From contig JACPZP010000035.1 of NCBI GenBank assembly GCA_016195405.1, positions 1 through 54,371 on the forward strand: a stretch of DNA of 54,371 nucleotides, read 5' to 3'. The notes beneath the pieces were generated by a model. The model had not been told where the DNA came from. It made no database searches and saw only the letters and a list, made by a program, of their open reading frames with translations. Shown in pieces: positions 9,354-16,593 of the stretch. The first letter of the stretch is position 1; every line of letters starts with the position of its first letter. This stretch comes from Planctomycetota bacterium (GTDB lineage Bacteria; Planctomycetota; Planctomycetia; Gemmatales; Gemmataceae). A program made the position numbers and the translations under genes.

Positions 9354-10346
9354 ATGAAGAATAGAATGATGATCCTGTTCGCGCTCCTCGTGCTCGTGGG
9401 CGCCTCCCGTGGCCAAAGCACCGGCGGAGATGTGCTGCAGATCACGCTCCGGACCAGCGCCACGGTGAACGACACCATCGTGAGGCTTAGGGATATTGCC
9501 GAGATCGAAGGCGGCGCCGTGTCGCTGCGAAAGAAGGCGGCGCAGCTCGATCTCGTGGAATTCACGCAGGTCCGGCCCGGCGCCCTGATCCCGCGCGACC
9601 AGGTGTTCTATCGCCTGCGGCTGGCAGGCCTGGAACCACGCCAGTTTCAAATTGTGGGCGCCGCCCATGTCACTGTCTTCCAGGGTCAGCAAGCGTTGAC
9701 TCGGGAAGCGTTGATGCAGGCCGCGGAGAAGGCGGTGCGCGAGCGGCTGCCAAGAGACGCCGAGGAGGTGGCGATTCGTCCAGCGAAGCCCGTCAACGTT
9801 CCGGCCATCGAAGTCAAGCCGCTCGATCAAGTGCGCTTGACGGCCGAAGTAGGTGGACCGATGGGCGTTGCCGGCAAAGTGCGGGTCGACGTCAGTATCT
9901 ATGTGGGAGCCGATCGCAAGGCTTCGGCGACGGTGTACCTGGATGTCAGCTACCGGCTGGATATCGCCGTGGCGCGCCAGCGCATCGGGTCCGGCGAGGT
10001 CATGCGCGAGGAGCACTTGAGTGCGGAGAAGCGGATCATTGACGGCAGCGAGGTCTACCTGACGATGCCGCAATGCCTGGGCCGCAAGCTTCGCGTCGCG
10101 GTCATGCCGGGCCAACCGCTAACCGAGGCGGACGTCGACTCGGCGTTGAAGGAAGAGCCGATCCTCATCAAGGCACGCGATCCCGTGCGCGTGTTCGCGC
10201 GGGCTGGAGCGGTCCGCGTGACCGTGCTGGGGGAGGCCTTGCAAGACGGCCGGGCCGGACAGTCGATCCGGGTCCGCAACGTCGATTCCAACAAAATCGT
10301 GTGCGGCAAGGTGATCGAGCGTGGCCAAGTGGAAGTGGAATACTAA
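9354..10346 (+). CDS. flgA: P-ring assembly chaperone FlgA (330 aa)
   Basis: FlgA is a periplasmic chaperone needed for polymerisation of FlgI into the P-ring. A signal peptide (MILFALLVLVGASRGQ) starts the protein. The C-terminal 130 residues show the SAF/FlgA pattern (IAVARQRIGSGEVMREEHL, PGQPLTEADV, VLGEALQDGRAGQSIRVRNVDSNKIVCGKV). The protein is longer than the roughly 220 residues of enterobacterial FlgA because of an N-terminal extension. The AAGGT site lies inside the end of flgG. Its stop falls just before flgH. Confidence 0.92.
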   Translation: MKNRMMILFALLVLVGASRGQSTGGDVLQITLRTSATVNDTIVRLRDIAEIEGGAVSLRKKAAQLDLVEFTQVRPGALIPRDQVFYRLRLAGLEPRQFQIVGAAHVTVFQGQQALTREALMQAAEKAVRERLPRDAEEVAIRPAKPVNVPAIEVKPLDQVRLTAEVGGPMGVAGKVRVDVSIYVGADRKASATVYLDVSYRLDIAVARQRIGSGEVMREEHLSAEKRIIDGSEVYLTMPQCLGRKLRVAVMPGQPLTEADVDSALKEEPILIKARDPVRVFARAGAVRVTVLGEALQDGRAGQSIRVRNVDSNKIVCGKVIERGQVEVEY

Positions 10347-10359
10347 CGTGGAGACCGCG

Positions 10360-10977
10360 GTGAGATTCACCATTGGATTACTGGTTCTGGGCTTGTCATC
10401 GTCGGCCACGCTGGGCCAGGGCACCTCGGTTTGGGAGAGGCGCGACCCGCGCACGGCGTACTTGTTCACCGACACGCGCGCCCGCTGCGTCGGCGATCTT
10501 CTCACCATCGTCGTCAACGAGTCCACCGAGTTCGAGGGCCAGGAAAAGAGCGAGAAGAACAAGGAAACCGCCACCACGGCTGCTTATAAGTTCAGCGGCA
10601 AATCCGCCAGCGACAACGTCTCGCGCAGCTTTTCCGCCAACTTGGACGGCTCTGGAGTGTCCCAGCGCAAGTTCGACGGCAAAGCGAACAACACGATCGA
10701 CCGCAAGTTCATGGACCGCATGACCGTGACCGTCGTCGCCGTCCTGCCGAATGGCAATTTGATCATCGAGGGCGTGCGCCAAATCGCCATCGCCCGCGAG
10801 CGGAAAGTCTTGACCGTGACTGGCATCGTTCGCCCGCTGGACGTCGGCCCCTTTAACACCGTGCAGTCCCAAGTCATCGCCAACTTCACCGCGGTCTACA
10901 CGGGCCGCGGTCCGGATACGGCGTATACCGGGCAGGGTTGGTGGGGCAGGGCGCTCAACGTATTGTGGCCTTATTGA
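10360..10977 (+). CDS. flgH: Flagellar L-ring protein FlgH, without a lipobox (205 aa)
   Basis: FlgH forms the outer-membrane L-ring. The motifs ARCVGDLLTIVVNESTEF, NGNLIIEGVRQIAI and VRPLDVGPFNTVQSQVIANF are typical. I choose the GTG at 10360, with GGAG six bases upstream, because it gives a clean signal peptide (MRFTIGLLVLGLSSSATLGQ). GTG codons at 10321 and 10348 are alternatives and would overlap or abut flgA. In most bacteria FlgH is a lipoprotein with a Cys at the cleavage site. Here there is no Cys in or near the signal peptide from any candidate start, so membrane anchoring must differ. Confidence 0.93.
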   Translation: MRFTIGLLVLGLSSSATLGQGTSVWERRDPRTAYLFTDTRARCVGDLLTIVVNESTEFEGQEKSEKNKETATTAAYKFSGKSASDNVSRSFSANLDGSGVSQRKFDGKANNTIDRKFMDRMTVTVVAVLPNGNLIIEGVRQIAIARERKVLTVTGIVRPLDVGPFNTVQSQVIANFTAVYTGRGPDTAYTGQGWWGRALNVLWPY

Positions 10978-10989
10978 GGTTGATGTCCG

Positions 10990-12126
10990 ATGCGTGCTGT
11001 TCCTTGGATCGTAAGCTCGATGTTCCTGTTTGCCGCCGCGCCGCGCGCCTTATCCGACGTCCGCATTAAGGACATCACCGACATCGAGGGCGCCCGCATC
11101 AACCAGCTCGTCGGCTTCGGGTTGGTCGTCGGTCTGGACGGCACGGGCAGCAAGGGAATCTTCACCCAACAAGTCGCGATCGACATGCTGCAGCGCTTCA
11201 ACGTCGTCGGCAAGACGGTCGGCGAGCTACGCGGCGACGCGGTCTTCAAGTCGGGCAACATCTCCGCGGTGATGCTGACAGCCAATCTTGGACCGTTCAA
11301 CCGCAGGGGAAGCCGGATCGATGTCACGGTGTCCACCCTGGACGACGCTTCAAGCCTCCAAGGCGGCCAGCTCATCATGACGCCGCTTAAAGGCGCCGAC
11401 AACGTGATTTACGCCGTCGCGCAAGGACCAATCATGCTAGGCGGCTTCAGCTTCGCGGTCAGCAGCGGCGGCCCGGCCCCAACTGCATCGACGCAGAAAA
11501 ACCATCCGACCGCGGGCCGCATCCCCAACGGAGCGACCGTCGAGTGCGAGGTCCGCGCCAAGATTCTGTGCAACGGAGCCGTTCGTTTTCTCTTGCGCGA
11601 CGCGGACCACGTGACCTCGCGTGAAATCGCCCGGGTCATCAACAAGTCCTATCCGGACACGGCGATTGCGGTCGACGCCGGGTCGATCCAAGTTTTCGTT
11701 CCGCCGCAGGAAGTTTTCGACGTGGTTTCGTTCGTGGGCGACGTTGGCCTACTAGAGGTGAAACCGGACGTGTCCGCCAAAGTAGTGATCACCGAGCGCA
11801 CCGGCACAATCGTCGCCGGCGAAAACGTCAAAATCGCCATGGTCGCGATCACGCATGGCAACCTGGCTATCTCCACGAGCTACGACCCGGTGGCGTCGCA
11901 GCCATTGCCGTTCGCGCGCGGCAAAACCGTGGTGTTGCCGCGCGGCCAGGTCGGCGTGGCGGAGCAGGGGGGCGCCGTCCAAGTGCTCGATCGGACCACT
12001 ACCGTCGCGGAATTGGCGCGCGCCTTGAACGCGCTGGGCGCCACGCCGCGCGATCTGATCACGATCTTCCAGGCGCTCAAGACCGCCGGAGCATTGCACG
12101 CGGACCTGCTGGTAATGGATCAATGA
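10990..12126 (+). CDS. flgI: Flagellar P-ring protein FlgI (378 aa)
   Basis: FlgI forms the periplasmic P-ring around the rod. After a signal peptide (WIVSSMFLFAAAPRALS) comes the invariant start of the mature protein, VRIKDITDIEGARINQLVGFGLVVGLDGTGSK. The C-terminus VAELARALNALGATPRDLITIFQALKTAGALHADL is equally diagnostic. Length is standard. GAGG lies about ten bases before the ATG, overlapping the flgH stop. Its presence together with flgH argues for a Gram-negative-type envelope with peptidoglycan in this planctomycete. Confidence 0.98.
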   Translation: MRAVPWIVSSMFLFAAAPRALSDVRIKDITDIEGARINQLVGFGLVVGLDGTGSKGIFTQQVAIDMLQRFNVVGKTVGELRGDAVFKSGNISAVMLTANLGPFNRRGSRIDVTVSTLDDASSLQGGQLIMTPLKGADNVIYAVAQGPIMLGGFSFAVSSGGPAPTASTQKNHPTAGRIPNGATVECEVRAKILCNGAVRFLLRDADHVTSREIARVINKSYPDTAIAVDAGSIQVFVPPQEVFDVVSFVGDVGLLEVKPDVSAKVVITERTGTIVAGENVKIAMVAITHGNLAISTSYDPVASQPLPFARGKTVVLPRGQVGVAEQGGAVQVLDRTTTVAELARALNALGATPRDLITIFQALKTAGALHADLLVMDQ

Positions 12127-12151
12127 TCGCGTACGAATGTTGGAGATTCTC

Positions 12152-12544
12152 ATGGATTTGTCGTCCATATCGTCGATGCCGGTCGCTGTCCCGGAGGCCG
12201 ATCTGACGCATTTGTCCGCGCAGAGCCGCTCGCGCGATCCTCGCGCCATCGATGCCGTCGCCAAGGGACTCGAAGGCCTATTCGTAACGATGATGTTGAA
12301 GCAAATGCGGCAAACGTTGGAGCCGGGCGCGATGTTCGGGAACGACCCGGGCGACGTCCTCGGCGGCATCTTCGACAACGCCATGGGGGAGCATCTGGGT
12401 CAATCCGAGGCGCTCGGCATCGCGGCCATGGTCCGCAAGCAGTTGGAGAGTTTGGGAAATAATCAGAGCCACGCTGTCAACGATCAGAGCCGCGCCCGTC
12501 AGGAAGCGGGTCGGCTTGTAGCGGGCCGAGTGCCCGCTTCTTAA
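12152..12544 (+). CDS. flgJ: FlgJ-type rod-binding protein without muramidase domain (130 aa)
   Basis: The protein consists only of the N-terminal rod-capping domain of FlgJ (GLEGLFVTMMLKQMRQTL, LGGIFDNAMGEHLGQSEALGIAAMVRKQL). The peptidoglycan-hydrolase half of enterobacterial FlgJ is absent, as in several other phyla. I start it at 12152, where GGAG lies seven bases upstream. An ATG at 12137 lacks a site. The last 20 residues (about SRARQEAGRLVAGRVPAS) and the stop codon are encoded by the left part of a large palindrome at 12485-12558, so the native carboxy end was probably replaced or extended by that repeat. Confidence 0.88.
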   Translation: MDLSSISSMPVAVPEADLTHLSAQSRSRDPRAIDAVAKGLEGLFVTMMLKQMRQTLEPGAMFGNDPGDVLGGIFDNAMGEHLGQSEALGIAAMVRKQLESLGNNQSHAVNDQSRARQEAGRLVAGRVPAS

Positions 12545-12558
12545 CGGGCGCGGCTCTG
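12485..12558. repeat. Nested palindromic repeat at the 3' end of flgJ
   Basis: A perfect 15-bp outer stem (CAGAGCCGCGCCCGT at 12485 and its complement ending at 12558) encloses a 7-bp stem (AAGCGGG/CCCGCTT) and a 5-bp stem (TCGGC/GCCGA). The flgJ stop codon TAA is at 12542-12544, inside the structure. There is no T-run, so it is not a canonical terminator, although RNA stability or processing effects are likely. It looks like a REP-type insertion rather than a flagellar regulatory element. Confidence 0.85.
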
Positions 12559-12589
12559 AGGGCGAAGATCTGAGGCACGGAGCTCATTT

Positions 12590-13093
12590 ATGAACCACGA
12601 TCGTATCACCGCAATTTGTCGGGATCTGATCCGGCAAGAAGAAGCATTACTGACGGGAGTTTTGGTTTCGTTGCACGGTCTGCGGGCGGGTCTCCTCGCG
12701 GGCGACTGGAAGCAACTGGCGGTCGGAGTCCAGGGGCTTCACGAGCTATCGGAAAAGCGGGATGCCAATCGCTCAGCGCGGCAAGACTCGCGCGTTGAGC
12801 TGGGGGTGGCCCTTGGGCTACGCGGCGCCGCTGCCACGTTCGAACAAGCGTTTCGGGCATTGCCTTCGCACTTGGCCGAGCCGCTGCGGTCAGCGCGAGA
12901 TCGCCTGGGGCGTCTGGCGCGGGAGGTGCAGCTCCTTAATCATGCGAGTGCGCTCTTGACGCAGTATGTCCTTGATTTTTTGCAGCGCTTCTTTGTCGAA
13001 CTTGCCGGCGGTCATGCCGATTCGCTGCGCTATGGGCCCGACGGCGCCTTGCGCTCTCCGGCATGCGGCTCCTTAATTCAGGCGCGAGGATGA
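12590..13093 (+). CDS. flgN: FlgN-like export chaperone for hook-associated proteins (167 aa)
   Basis: FlgN keeps FlgK and FlgL soluble for export. The protein is small and helical, starts with RITAICRDLIRQEEALLTGVLVSLHGLRAGLLAGDW, and contains LGRLAREVQLLNHASALLTQYVLDFLQRFF, matching the FlgN pattern of helices with an N/Q-rich centre. Sequence conservation in this family is low. The assignment rests mainly on position directly before flgK and on size. GGAG lies about nine bases before the ATG. The stop is four bases before the flgK start. Confidence 0.82.
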   Translation: MNHDRITAICRDLIRQEEALLTGVLVSLHGLRAGLLAGDWKQLAVGVQGLHELSEKRDANRSARQDSRVELGVALGLRGAAATFEQAFRALPSHLAEPLRSARDRLGRLAREVQLLNHASALLTQYVLDFLQRFFVELAGGHADSLRYGPDGALRSPACGSLIQARG

Positions 13094-13096
13094 GCC

Positions 13097-15061
13097 ATGG
13101 CGGTTGCCGCATCAATTGGTCTGTCCGCGCTTACGGTCAACCAGAAAATTCTGGACCTTATTGGCCAGAACATCGCCAACGCCAACACGCCGGGCTACCA
13201 TCGGCAGGTGGCCTCGCTGGCGGTCCGCAGCACCGGCGAGGAAGTCGGCGACGGCGTGGAGATCACGCAAATCCGCCGCATGATTAGTCAGGTGCTGGAG
13301 TCGGCGCTCACGCGCAACACTTACGAAAGCAAGGACGTGGCCACGCAGCTTGACAGCCTTCGCCAGGTGGAGTCCAACATCGACATCGGCGACGGCTCGG
13401 TCCACGACCTTTTGGAAAAGTTCTTCAACCAGCTCGAGCAGCTCGCCGGCCAACCCGATGACTTGACGCAGCGGCGTGTGCTCTTGGAAGACGCCCAAAC
13501 GCTCGTTTCCAAGCTCAACGATCAAGTGAACGAGCTGAGCAACCTTCAAAGCGGGATCGACACGCAGCTATCCGGGTGGGTGGACCAGGTCAACACGTTG
13601 TCGCAGCGCATCGCCGACCTGAACGACAACATCCAGCGCATCACCATCCAAGGGGGCGACGCCACCGCCTTGAGCGACCAGCGCGACCAGGCCGTCGGCC
13701 AACTCGCCGAGTTGATCGACGTTCGCACCATTAGTCAACCCTACGGCGTCGTCAACGTGCAATCGGTCGGCGTGCCCATTGTGCTCGGCAATCGCAGCAT
13801 CAAGCTTCAGTTTCAGATCGCAGCCAATAAGCAGGCGGTGGTGTCCACGCAGGGGTCGGCCACGCCCCTGGACGTCGCCGGGGGCCAAATTCACGGCGGC
13901 TTGGTCATTCGCAACCAAATCCTGCCCGACATCCAAAATCGCTTGGCGGCGCTGACGAAAGCGCTCGTGCAGAATCTGGATGCCATCCACGCCACTGGAA
14001 TCGGCCTCTCCGGACCATACTCGGTCTTATATGGGCAGCGCTCCGTCACCAACGTCAACGCGGCCTTGTCGCAGGCAGGACTTGATTTTCCACCGCATGC
14101 TGGCTCCTTGTTCGTGACGGTAACCGATGCCGCCACGGGGAAACGAACAGTGACCCAAGTGAACATCGATCCGGCGACGCAAAGCCTGAGCGACGTGGCC
14201 GCCGCCCTCAGCGCCGTGCCGAACTTGCAGGCGGTGGTCAACTCGCAGAACCGAACGCTCACGATCTTGGCCGCGCCGGGTTTCACGTTCGACTTCGCGG
14301 GCCGGCTTCCCACCGATCCGCAGAACGTCGCCATTACCGGCACTGCCGTTCCACAAATCAGCGGTCAGTACACCGGGACCAACAACGACACCTACACCTA
14401 CTCCGTCGTGGGCAGCGGCACGGTCGGGGTTAGCCCCAATCTGACCCTTGAGGCACGCAACGGCAGCGGCAGCTTATTGGCGTCCTGGAACATCGGCCAA
14501 GGCTATGAAGCGGGAACGGGATTGCCGAGCCTCAACGGCGTCTCCGTGCACATGGGCGCCGGTACGGTCAACGCGGGCGACACGTTCAGCACGCCGGTCA
14601 TTGCGACCGCCGACACCGCGGGCATTCTGCCGGCGCTGGGGATCAACTCGTTCTTCGACAACACGCACGCCGGAAGCTTGTCGATCCGCTCCGACCTGCT
14701 CGATCATCCCGAGGATTTGGCGGCCTCGCTTTCCGGCCAAGCCGGCGACGGCGGCAACTTGATCCGCCTGGCGAACCTGCGCGATCAAAAGCTGATGCCC
14801 GGCGGCGCCACGATGACCCAAAACTACGACGCCCTTGCCGCCGGCGTGGGCAGCCAGGTGCAAGACCTTGATGTCCGTCAAAGCGCCCAAGAAGCCCTGA
14901 ACCAGCAGCTTACCGCGCAAGAGCAAAGTGTCTCGGGCGTCGATCCCAATGAGGAACTCGTTCGTTTGATGCAGTATCAGAAGGCGTATCAGTTTTCGGC
15001 GCGCTACATCACCGTTGTCAATGACACGCTGAACGATTTATTGTCGCTCGTCACGCAGTAG
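13097..15061 (+). CDS. flgK: Flagellar hook-associated protein 1, FlgK (654 aa)
   Basis: FlgK is the first hook-filament junction protein. The N-terminus SIGLSALTVNQKILDLIGQNIANANTPGYHRQ and the helical region with LLEKFFNQLEQLAGQPDDLTQRRVLLEDAQTL are characteristic. The C-terminus has GVDPNEELVRLMQYQKAYQFSARYITVVNDTLNDLLSLV, also diagnostic. Length is slightly above the usual 550-630 because of a Thr/Gly-rich central part that is probably surface exposed. GGATGAG lies just before the ATG. flgL follows after 23 bases. Confidence 0.97.
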   Translation: MAVAASIGLSALTVNQKILDLIGQNIANANTPGYHRQVASLAVRSTGEEVGDGVEITQIRRMISQVLESALTRNTYESKDVATQLDSLRQVESNIDIGDGSVHDLLEKFFNQLEQLAGQPDDLTQRRVLLEDAQTLVSKLNDQVNELSNLQSGIDTQLSGWVDQVNTLSQRIADLNDNIQRITIQGGDATALSDQRDQAVGQLAELIDVRTISQPYGVVNVQSVGVPIVLGNRSIKLQFQIAANKQAVVSTQGSATPLDVAGGQIHGGLVIRNQILPDIQNRLAALTKALVQNLDAIHATGIGLSGPYSVLYGQRSVTNVNAALSQAGLDFPPHAGSLFVTVTDAATGKRTVTQVNIDPATQSLSDVAAALSAVPNLQAVVNSQNRTLTILAAPGFTFDFAGRLPTDPQNVAITGTAVPQISGQYTGTNNDTYTYSVVGSGTVGVSPNLTLEARNGSGSLLASWNIGQGYEAGTGLPSLNGVSVHMGAGTVNAGDTFSTPVIATADTAGILPALGINSFFDNTHAGSLSIRSDLLDHPEDLAASLSGQAGDGGNLIRLANLRDQKLMPGGATMTQNYDALAAGVGSQVQDLDVRQSAQEALNQQLTAQEQSVSGVDPNEELVRLMQYQKAYQFSARYITVVNDTLNDLLSLVTQ

Positions 15062-15084
15062 GTGAATCACACCGTAGGTGAAAC

Positions 15085-16533
15085 ATGAGCTTTCGCGTCA
15101 CACCGCAAGTCATCCTAAACAGCGCGCTGGCCAACTCTTCCCTGGAGATGTCGCGGCTCGCGGACCTGCAACTGCAAGCCTCCACAGGCAAACGCATCAA
15201 CGCTCCTTCCGACGCCCCATTGGACCTCAGCTCTCTATTAGCAAGTAAGGCCCAGGACTTGCGCCTCGATACTTATCTCAGCAACATCAACTCAGCCAAG
15301 TCCGTGCTCGACACCAGCGTTTCTTCACTTCAAGACGCGAGCAACATCCTCACCAAGGCCAAGTCGCTGGCTATCGAGGCAAGCAATTCGTCCAACACGG
15401 CGGAAGCCCAGAACAGCATCGCTCAAGAAGTCGATGAGCTGCTGGCTCGTCTCTTGGACCTGGCCAACACGCAGAGCAACGGCCGGTATCTTTACGGCGG
15501 TGTGGCCGTAGACACGAAGCCCTTCGTGGAAACAACCGATAGCCTGGGCCGGATTCAATCGGTTACCTATCAGGGAGTCGATCAACGCGGCGCCATGCTC
15601 ATCAGCCCGCAACATACCGTGGACACGTACTACTCCGGCGCGCAGGTTTTTCAGACGCGCAACCGGCAGACAACCGTGTACACCGGCAATACCGGGGCGG
15701 CGGCAGGCACGGGGACCGACACCGCCCTCGGGCAGGGCACCCTGCAGGTTCGGCATACCTCAACGACATTTGCGCCAGGCTCGGGGGTTCAGGCCGGCGC
15801 GAGTTCGGCGGCCGGGGATACGATTTTGGGCGCGTCCGGCACGCACAAGCTGACAATCGTGGATACCAGCGGCACCGGCGCCGCCGGCACGGTGTCGCTC
15901 GACGGCGGTCCCGCGATCGCCTTCACCAATGCCGACACCGATCTGGCCGTAACCAACGGCAGCGGCGACATCGTCTACGTGAACACGACCGCCATAGCGG
16001 CGGGATTCAATGGCACGGTAGACATTACCGCCAACGGCACTTTGTCCGTCGACGGCGGCGCCAGCACGGTGCCCATCAACTTCAGCGCCAACCAGGCCAT
16101 CGTGGACAGCCAGACTGGCGCAATCACCAACGTCGCTTCGAGCGGCATCGCGCGCACCGGCGACGCTCATCTCGAATACAGCGGCACTTCGGACGTTTTT
16201 CAAGTGCTGATGGCTTTGCGCGACGATTTGCGCAATACGCGGGGTCTTTCCGCCACGGAGCAAACCGCGGTTCTGTCTTCGCGCATCGGTGAGATCGACC
16301 GCGTCCACGCCGATGTGCTTCGCACCGTGGGCGAACAGTCGGCGAGCTTGCAAAACATGGAGAGCCTGTCGAGCCACCTGCAAGACGTGCAAGTGACCGC
16401 GAAGAAGTTGATTTCGGAGCTTGAAGACGCCGACGTGGGCCAGCTCGTACTCAAGCTTCAGGCACAGCAGAACTTGTTGCAGGCGACGTTCACCGCCACC
16501 TCGCACGTGCTCAACCTAAGCCTCCTGCAATAA
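15085..16533 (+). CDS. flgL: Flagellar hook-associated protein 3, FlgL (482 aa)
   Basis: FlgL is the second junction protein. The flagellin-like N-terminus (FRVTPQVILNSALANSSLEMSRLADLQLQASTGKRINAPSDAP) and the segment QSNGRYLYGGVAVDTKPF are typical. The helical C-terminus (ISELEDADVGQLVLKLQAQQNLLQATFTATSHVLNLSLL) agrees. A glycine/alanine-rich insertion at about residues 200-360 makes it longer than the usual 300-400 residues. AGGTG lies five bases before the ATG. The TAA stop is immediately at the left end of the 16533 palindrome, which probably ends the operon. Confidence 0.95.
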   Translation: MSFRVTPQVILNSALANSSLEMSRLADLQLQASTGKRINAPSDAPLDLSSLLASKAQDLRLDTYLSNINSAKSVLDTSVSSLQDASNILTKAKSLAIEASNSSNTAEAQNSIAQEVDELLARLLDLANTQSNGRYLYGGVAVDTKPFVETTDSLGRIQSVTYQGVDQRGAMLISPQHTVDTYYSGAQVFQTRNRQTTVYTGNTGAAAGTGTDTALGQGTLQVRHTSTTFAPGSGVQAGASSAAGDTILGASGTHKLTIVDTSGTGAAGTVSLDGGPAIAFTNADTDLAVTNGSGDIVYVNTTAIAAGFNGTVDITANGTLSVDGGASTVPINFSANQAIVDSQTGAITNVASSGIARTGDAHLEYSGTSDVFQVLMALRDDLRNTRGLSATEQTAVLSSRIGEIDRVHADVLRTVGEQSASLQNMESLSSHLQDVQVTAKKLISELEDADVGQLVLKLQAQQNLLQATFTATSHVLNLSLLQ

Positions 16534-16593
16534 AAGGGGACATTCATGTTTATTATAACGCCTGCATCGTTAAAAAACATGAATGTCCCCTTT
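16533..16593. repeat. Perfect 19-bp inverted repeat between convergent flgL and sensor kinase
   Basis: AAAGGGGACATTCATGTTT at 16533 is repeated as its exact complement at 16575, with a 23-base AT-rich spacer. Both flanking genes end inside it: the flgL stop at 16531-16533, and the kinase stop at 16570-16572 with its last seven residues (KGDIHVF) encoded by the right arm. The AAAGGGGACA terminus is one I recall from elements near REP/Y1-type transposases. No transposase is present here. It may also act as a bidirectional terminator. Confidence 0.85.

Noticed and set aside
15760..16506. 248-residue minus-strand frame opposite flgL
   Set aside because: It lies inside a certain FlgL gene and has no recognisable sequence. 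It is a GC-bias shadow.
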